7,743 nt of DNA from an uncultured Gardnerella sp. (lineage in GTDB: Bacteria > Actinomycetota > Actinomycetes > Actinomycetales > Bifidobacteriaceae): NCBI GenBank assembly GCA_947252975.1, contig CAMXWX010000044.1, positions 1 through 7,743 of the forward strand, given 5' to 3'. Positions 4,745-7,743 of the stretch are shown here, piece by piece (position 1 is the first letter of the stretch; each line of letters opens with the position of its first letter). The position numbers and the translations under genes are program-made. A model generated the notes under the pieces. That model saw only the letters and a program-made list of their open reading frames with translations, had not been told where the DNA came from and searched no databases.

Positions 4745-6910
4745 GATTTGCGCTAAAGACTTAACTCTAGGCAAGTCGAATAAATCGTCCAAAAGAACAG
4801 GATTGCAATCGGCATCTGCCAAAGGAATACGCCAATTTGGATATTCGTCGTTAGTTCCAGGCTGATTTTGCGCGCGATTCTCGCCAGTGGCGTCAACAAT
4901 CGACGCAGCAAGCAACTTAGAAGGCGCAGCTTTAAGCGCTTTATACAATGCTTCTACAATCTCTTGCTCATGCTGCGACTCGTCTTCTAACGCACTTTCG
5001 CTTAAGAATCCGCCAGAAACAAGCATCTTAAGCATTGCGTTATGCTCTTTAACAGCATCAGCGCGGAACTCTTCTACAGATCCAGAAAGAAGATTCAAAC
5101 GCTCGCGAATATTAACGTGCTCGTAGTTTAAGTACCCTGCAGCAGGTGGCAAATCGTGAGTGTTTACAGAAGCAAGCGTCATTTCGCGCCACTTCTTAGG
5201 CTCGCGGAACGCGCCATCTCTCTGTTCAAACCACTCAACCGTGCATCCAAGAACCTTATTCTTAGCCAAAACTTCTAGAGCTTCAGCTGGCACAACGCCA
5301 AGGTCTTCTCCAACTACAACGCCATTTGCGCGCGTGGCTTCAATAGCAAGAATGCCAAGCATAATGTTTGCATCGTAGTAAACGTAAGCTCCGTCTCCTG
5401 GAGTAGATCCTTCTGGAATCCACCAAAGTCGGAAAAGCCCAAGAATATGGTCAATTCGCACAGCTCCAGCGGAAGCAAACATGCCATGAACCATATCTCT
5501 GTATGTCTTAAAACCTGTGCGCTCAAGCTCAAATGGATTAAGCGGAGGCTGAGACCAGTTTTGACCTTGCTGATTGAAATAATCAGGAGGCGCACCAACG
5601 CAAGCGCCATTGGCGAATCGCTCTGGATTCCACCAAACTTCGGAGCCTGCAGGATGCACGCCAACAGCCATATCCGACATAATTCCAATGCGCATTCCTG
5701 CTTTTTTAGCTGCCATTTGCGCGTCGTGCAACTGGCCGAACGCAACCCACTCAAGCCAACGATAAAACTCTAGCGTGTCTGGGAATTGCTTTGCTAAAGC
5801 GCTAATCTCATCGGAATCTTTAGTAAGATGCTTCTCCCAGCAGTCATCGCCATTAGGCGCACCCCACTTGTCGTAGCAAAGGCACCAAGTTGCGTAGGAT
5901 TCAAGCGTGTCTCCCATATCTTTCTTAAATGCTTCAAACTTTTTCGCGCGCTTATCTGACATGCCCGACTTAAAAATAATCCACAAAGCGTGCATTTTTA
6001 CGCGCCACATTGCGTCGCGATCAATAATTTGCGCATCATTATTAAGCGGCTCTACTTGATTATGCAAATCGTCAACGCTTTTGCGATCTTGCTCGCTAAG
6101 AAGATTATATTCTGGAATGCTTTCTGGTCGAATATACGTAACGTTTACCATAGACCTAGCAACAGGCAAATATGGCGAAGGCGTTAACGGAGCAACTGGC
6201 TCTCCAGCATGAAGCGGATTTATAAGAACAAAGTCCGCTCCCGACTTTTCTTTAGCTTTAACAAGCAAATCTGCCAAATCTGCGTAATCGCCAACTCCCC
6301 AAGACTTAGAGGAGCGGATTGAATAAAGCTGAGCCATCCAACCCCAAATTTGCTTGCCATCTTTTTCTAGTTTCTCAATAGTATCAATGCTTTCTGGCGC
6401 GCTAATAAGAGTGGCCTCTTCTACGCGGTCGGCAACACTAACGCGCAAAGTGTGGTAGCCCATTGGAACGTCTGCAGGAATCTTAAGCAAAGACGTTGCT
6501 ACAAACTTTCCGTCTACGGGGATTGCAACATCGTTTTTAGAAGGAGAAATTTGCAAATCACCCTTGTATTCACTGCCATCTTCCAAAATAAGTGTTGCTG
6601 TAGGATACTCCAAAATCCCAGTGTTTACGCTTACTTCGCTTTCTTTACCAACAGTGTGCAAAACTGTTGGAGCAACTAAGCGAGTGTGACGCTCATTAAG
6701 GATTTTTTGAGTTGCTTCTTCGATTTGTTTATCGTTTTGAGCTTCTACGCATAGTGATTGCAATACTTTTACAAGCACGCTATCGGCGATTTGATGCTCT
6801 ACGCCATCCGATCCAACGAATTTGGAACGAACGCCCATTAGTTCAGCCAATCGCCTTAACGGACTTGTTGGTTGCACTGTTTCTTCATTTTTAGTGTTCA
6901 TAGTTTCCAT
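4733..6910 (-). CDS. malQ: 4-alpha-glucanotransferase (amylomaltase), GH77
   Basis: This cytoplasmic enzyme transfers alpha-1,4-glucan segments between maltodextrins and releases glucose, feeding maltose, starch or glycogen breakdown products into glycolysis. The product has 725 residues, somewhat longer than the 694 of E. coli MalQ. Residues ~1-185 form an N-terminal region with a beta-rich accessory domain. The GH77 barrel begins near QLYSIRSSKSWGVGDYADL (195-213). Visible signatures are APPDYFNQQGQNWSQPPLNP (440-459), VRIDHILGLFR with the nucleophile Asp487, VVVGEDLGV with the acid/base Glu535, and SVNTHDLPP with the third catalytic Asp586. PNWRIPL (691-697) is the conserved C-terminal motif. 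The start at 6910 has no good Shine-Dalgarno, and the ATG at 6901 (three codons on) is an alternative with a weak GGAA. A LacI-type operator lies upstream. No convincing terminator follows the gene, so read-through toward rplM is possible. Confidence 0.95.
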   Translation of the reverse strand: METMNTKNEETVQPTSPLRRLAELMGVRSKFVGSDGVEHQIADSVLVKVLQSLCVEAQNDKQIEEATQKILNERHTRLVAPTVLHTVGKESEVSVNTGILEYPTATLILEDGSEYKGDLQISPSKNDVAIPVDGKFVATSLLKIPADVPMGYHTLRVSVADRVEEATLISAPESIDTIEKLEKDGKQIWGWMAQLYSIRSSKSWGVGDYADLADLLVKAKEKSGADFVLINPLHAGEPVAPLTPSPYLPVARSMVNVTYIRPESIPEYNLLSEQDRKSVDDLHNQVEPLNNDAQIIDRDAMWRVKMHALWIIFKSGMSDKRAKKFEAFKKDMGDTLESYATWCLCYDKWGAPNGDDCWEKHLTKDSDEISALAKQFPDTLEFYRWLEWVAFGQLHDAQMAAKKAGMRIGIMSDMAVGVHPAGSEVWWNPERFANGACVGAPPDYFNQQGQNWSQPPLNPFELERTGFKTYRDMVHGMFASAGAVRIDHILGLFRLWWIPEGSTPGDGAYVYYDANIMLGILAIEATRANGVVVGEDLGVVPAEALEVLAKNKVLGCTVEWFEQRDGAFREPKKWREMTLASVNTHDLPPAAGYLNYEHVNIRERLNLLSGSVEEFRADAVKEHNAMLKMLVSGGFLSESALEDESQHEQEIVEALYKALKAAPSKLLAASIVDATGENRAQNQPGTNDEYPNWRIPLADADCNPVLLDDLFDLPRVKSLAQIMNK

Positions 6911-6934
6911 CGTAGTCTATTTGTGGGGTTTTAA

Positions 6935-6948
6935 TGCAAACGTATGCA
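6935..6948 (-). promoter_or_regulatory. LacI-family operator upstream of malQ
   Basis: The minus strand reads TGCATACGTTTGCA, a 14-bp palindrome centred on CG with a single mismatched pair. This is the shape of LacI/GalR-family operators (consensus near TGCAAACGTTTGCA), including MalR-type sites in front of maltose and maltodextrin genes. It starts one base after the candidate -10 and covers the predicted start point, a typical repressor position. The regulator itself is not in the window. Confidence 0.65.
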
Positions 6949-6977
6949 ATTATTATTCATTTTACTTTTATACTCAA
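6949..6977 (-). promoter_or_regulatory. Candidate malQ promoter
   Basis: TTGAGT (-35, 6977-6972) and AATAAT (-10, 6954-6949; five of six to TATAAT) are separated by 17 bp. Transcription would begin near 6942, inside the LacI-type operator, giving a ~31-nt leader. The -35 lies in the third unit of the tandem repeat at 6964-7012. Confidence 0.45.
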
Positions 6978-7012
6978 GACTTATTTTTATATTTAAGACT
7001 TATTTAAGACTT
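6964..7012. repeat. Imperfect 19-bp tandem repeat over the 3' end of the LRV-repeat gene
   Basis: On the minus strand the units are AAGTCTTAAAT (7012-7002, partial), AAGTCTTAAATATAAAAAT (7001-6983) and AAGTCTTGAGTATAAAAGT (6982-6964). The two full units agree at 16 of 19 bases. The gene's last codons run through the first unit, and the TAA stop lies in the second. Confidence 0.75.
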
Positions 7013-7694
7013 CTGACGCAGCAAGCGATACATCCGAGTCCTTATCTTTAGACAAAGCAATCAAAGTTGGCTGCGACACACCTGGATTAAGCGCCACTGC
7101 TCTTCTTACCATTGCAGAGAGCACAGGCGAATCGTTACTTTCTTCGCTTGCACCAAGAGAAGCTAGATAATCCAACGTTTTTGCGCTAACACCATTTGTC
7201 TGCGCGCCTTCTAATCGCATTTTCCAAGATGTTCGCGGATTACACAAAGCAGCATCTCTAACTTGCGCGCAAGAATCTTTAGTAAGCCTTCCAACTAGCC
7301 AATTCTTAGCATTTTCGTTCTTTGCAACAGCTAAACGAACATTACTTGATTCGTCTTGAGAAAGTTTAACCAAGATATTCGGGAATGGCATTACTGTTGC
7401 TAATCGAACGCGATCTTCTTCTGGAGTATTTGAATTGCCTGCTACAGCTTCCAAAAGTGCAGTCGCTCTAGAAAATCCTGCCTGATCCGACCTATCTGGC
7501 AACTCTTTTATAGCAAATTCATGCAATTCTTTAGAATCACTGGAATGCCTTAAATGCTCGTAAACAGCGGTTAATGGCTCGTATGAAGCATTGGAATTAT
7601 TAGATTCATTAGACTCATTAGATAAATCATGGCTTGCACTATTGCCTAAATCTTCGTTTTTCTCAACGCCATTAAGCTTTTGCGCATCATTCAT
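6993..7694 (-). CDS. Variant leucine-rich (LRV/HEAT-like) repeat protein, function unknown
   Basis: I do not recognise a specific gene. The 233-residue product has no signal peptide or membrane segment and is probably cytoplasmic. Residues ~1-38 are hydrophilic, with a Ser/Asn/Glu tract at 25-36. Residues ~40-100 are predicted helical. From ~105 there are repeats of the variant leucine-rich type: LVKLSQDESSNVRLAVAKN (108-126), VGRLTKDSCAQVRDAALCNP (134-153) and, after a spacer, RRAVALNP plus LIALSKDKDSDVSLAASEV (197-229). The common pattern is L-x-x-D-x-x-x-x-V-R-x-A-x-x-x-N. Such repeats form helical solenoids used for protein contacts. Unlike the Azotobacter LRV protein, no N-terminal cysteine cluster is present (Cys only at 142 and 151). 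The ATG at 7694 follows GGTGAG (7706-7701) by 6 nt. The promoter lies at or beyond the window edge. malQ starts 82 bp downstream with no terminator between, so partial cotranscription is possible. Confidence 0.8.
   Translation of the reverse strand: MNDAQKLNGVEKNEDLGNSASHDLSNESNESNNSNASYEPLTAVYEHLRHSSDSKELHEFAIKELPDRSDQAGFSRATALLEAVAGNSNTPEEDRVRLATVMPFPNILVKLSQDESSNVRLAVAKNENAKNWLVGRLTKDSCAQVRDAALCNPRTSWKMRLEGAQTNGVSAKTLDYLASLGASEESNDSPVLSAMVRRAVALNPGVSQPTLIALSKDKDSDVSLAASEVLNKS
7587..7622 (-). repeat. Four 9-nt in-frame repeats encoding a Ser-Asn-x tract
   Basis: The codons for residues 25-36 of the LRV-repeat protein are four degenerate 9-nt units (TCTAATGAG, TCTAATGAA, TCTAATAAT, TCCAATGCT), read as SNE-SNE-SNN-SNA. 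The unit length is a multiple of three, so copy-number change would alter linker length without shifting the frame. Confidence 0.7.
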
Positions 7695-7743
7695 AAGAGA
7701 CTCACCAACCTTTGCTTAGTCACTTATCTAATCTATCAGCTTT

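Noticed and set aside
4503..4865. Plus-strand 120-codon frame across the rplM leader and malQ end
   Set aside because: It overlaps the rplM promoter region and the malQ 3' end in antisense, has no ribosome site, and shows no family resemblance.
5314..5754. 146-codon second frame inside malQ on the same strand
   Set aside because: It is an out-of-frame shadow of the GH77 catalytic region. The malQ frame is intact with all three catalytic residues, so there is no frameshift.

Overview
The window looks like ordinary chromosome from a low-GC member of the Bifidobacteriaceae, most likely Gardnerella or a close relative. This is inferred from the RplM and RpsI sequences, which are of bifidobacterial type (RpsI has a long acidic, Asn/Gly-rich N-terminal extension), together with the AT-rich composition. 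No database search was possible. All five genes I can support lie on the minus strand, so the window is transcribed right to left.

Layout, right to left in the direction of transcription: (i) 6993-7694, a 233-residue protein with variant leucine-rich (LRV/HEAT-like) repeats and no assigned function. (ii) 4733-6910, malQ, a GH77 4-alpha-glucanotransferase, preceded by a near-perfect LacI-family palindrome overlapping its predicted start point. (iii) 3979-4428, rplM (L13), and 3470-3958, rpsI (S9), the classic two-gene ribosomal operon, with a good promoter, a roughly 146-nt structured leader and a strong terminator after rpsI. (iv) 388-3093, adhE, the bifunctional aldehyde-alcohol dehydrogenase that makes ethanol and regenerates NAD+, with a Rex-like (redox) operator in its promoter region and a strong terminator downstream. 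The left 255 bases hold no gene I can support.

Functionally, malQ (maltodextrin and glycogen remodelling) and adhE (ethanol end of fermentation) fit a saccharolytic fermenter, and rplM-rpsI is housekeeping. Each of the three main transcription units carries its own plausible control element: a sugar-responsive LacI-type site, a ribosomal leader, and a redox-responsive Rex-type site.

No mobile element, CRISPR array, tRNA or rRNA is visible. The most interesting material is in the non-coding DNA: the operators, the rplM leader with a hairpin and a possible 17-codon leader ORF, a 12-bp direct repeat upstream of the rplM promoter, and short AT-rich tandem repeats at the 3' ends of three genes. 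I do not see a clearly new biological system here.
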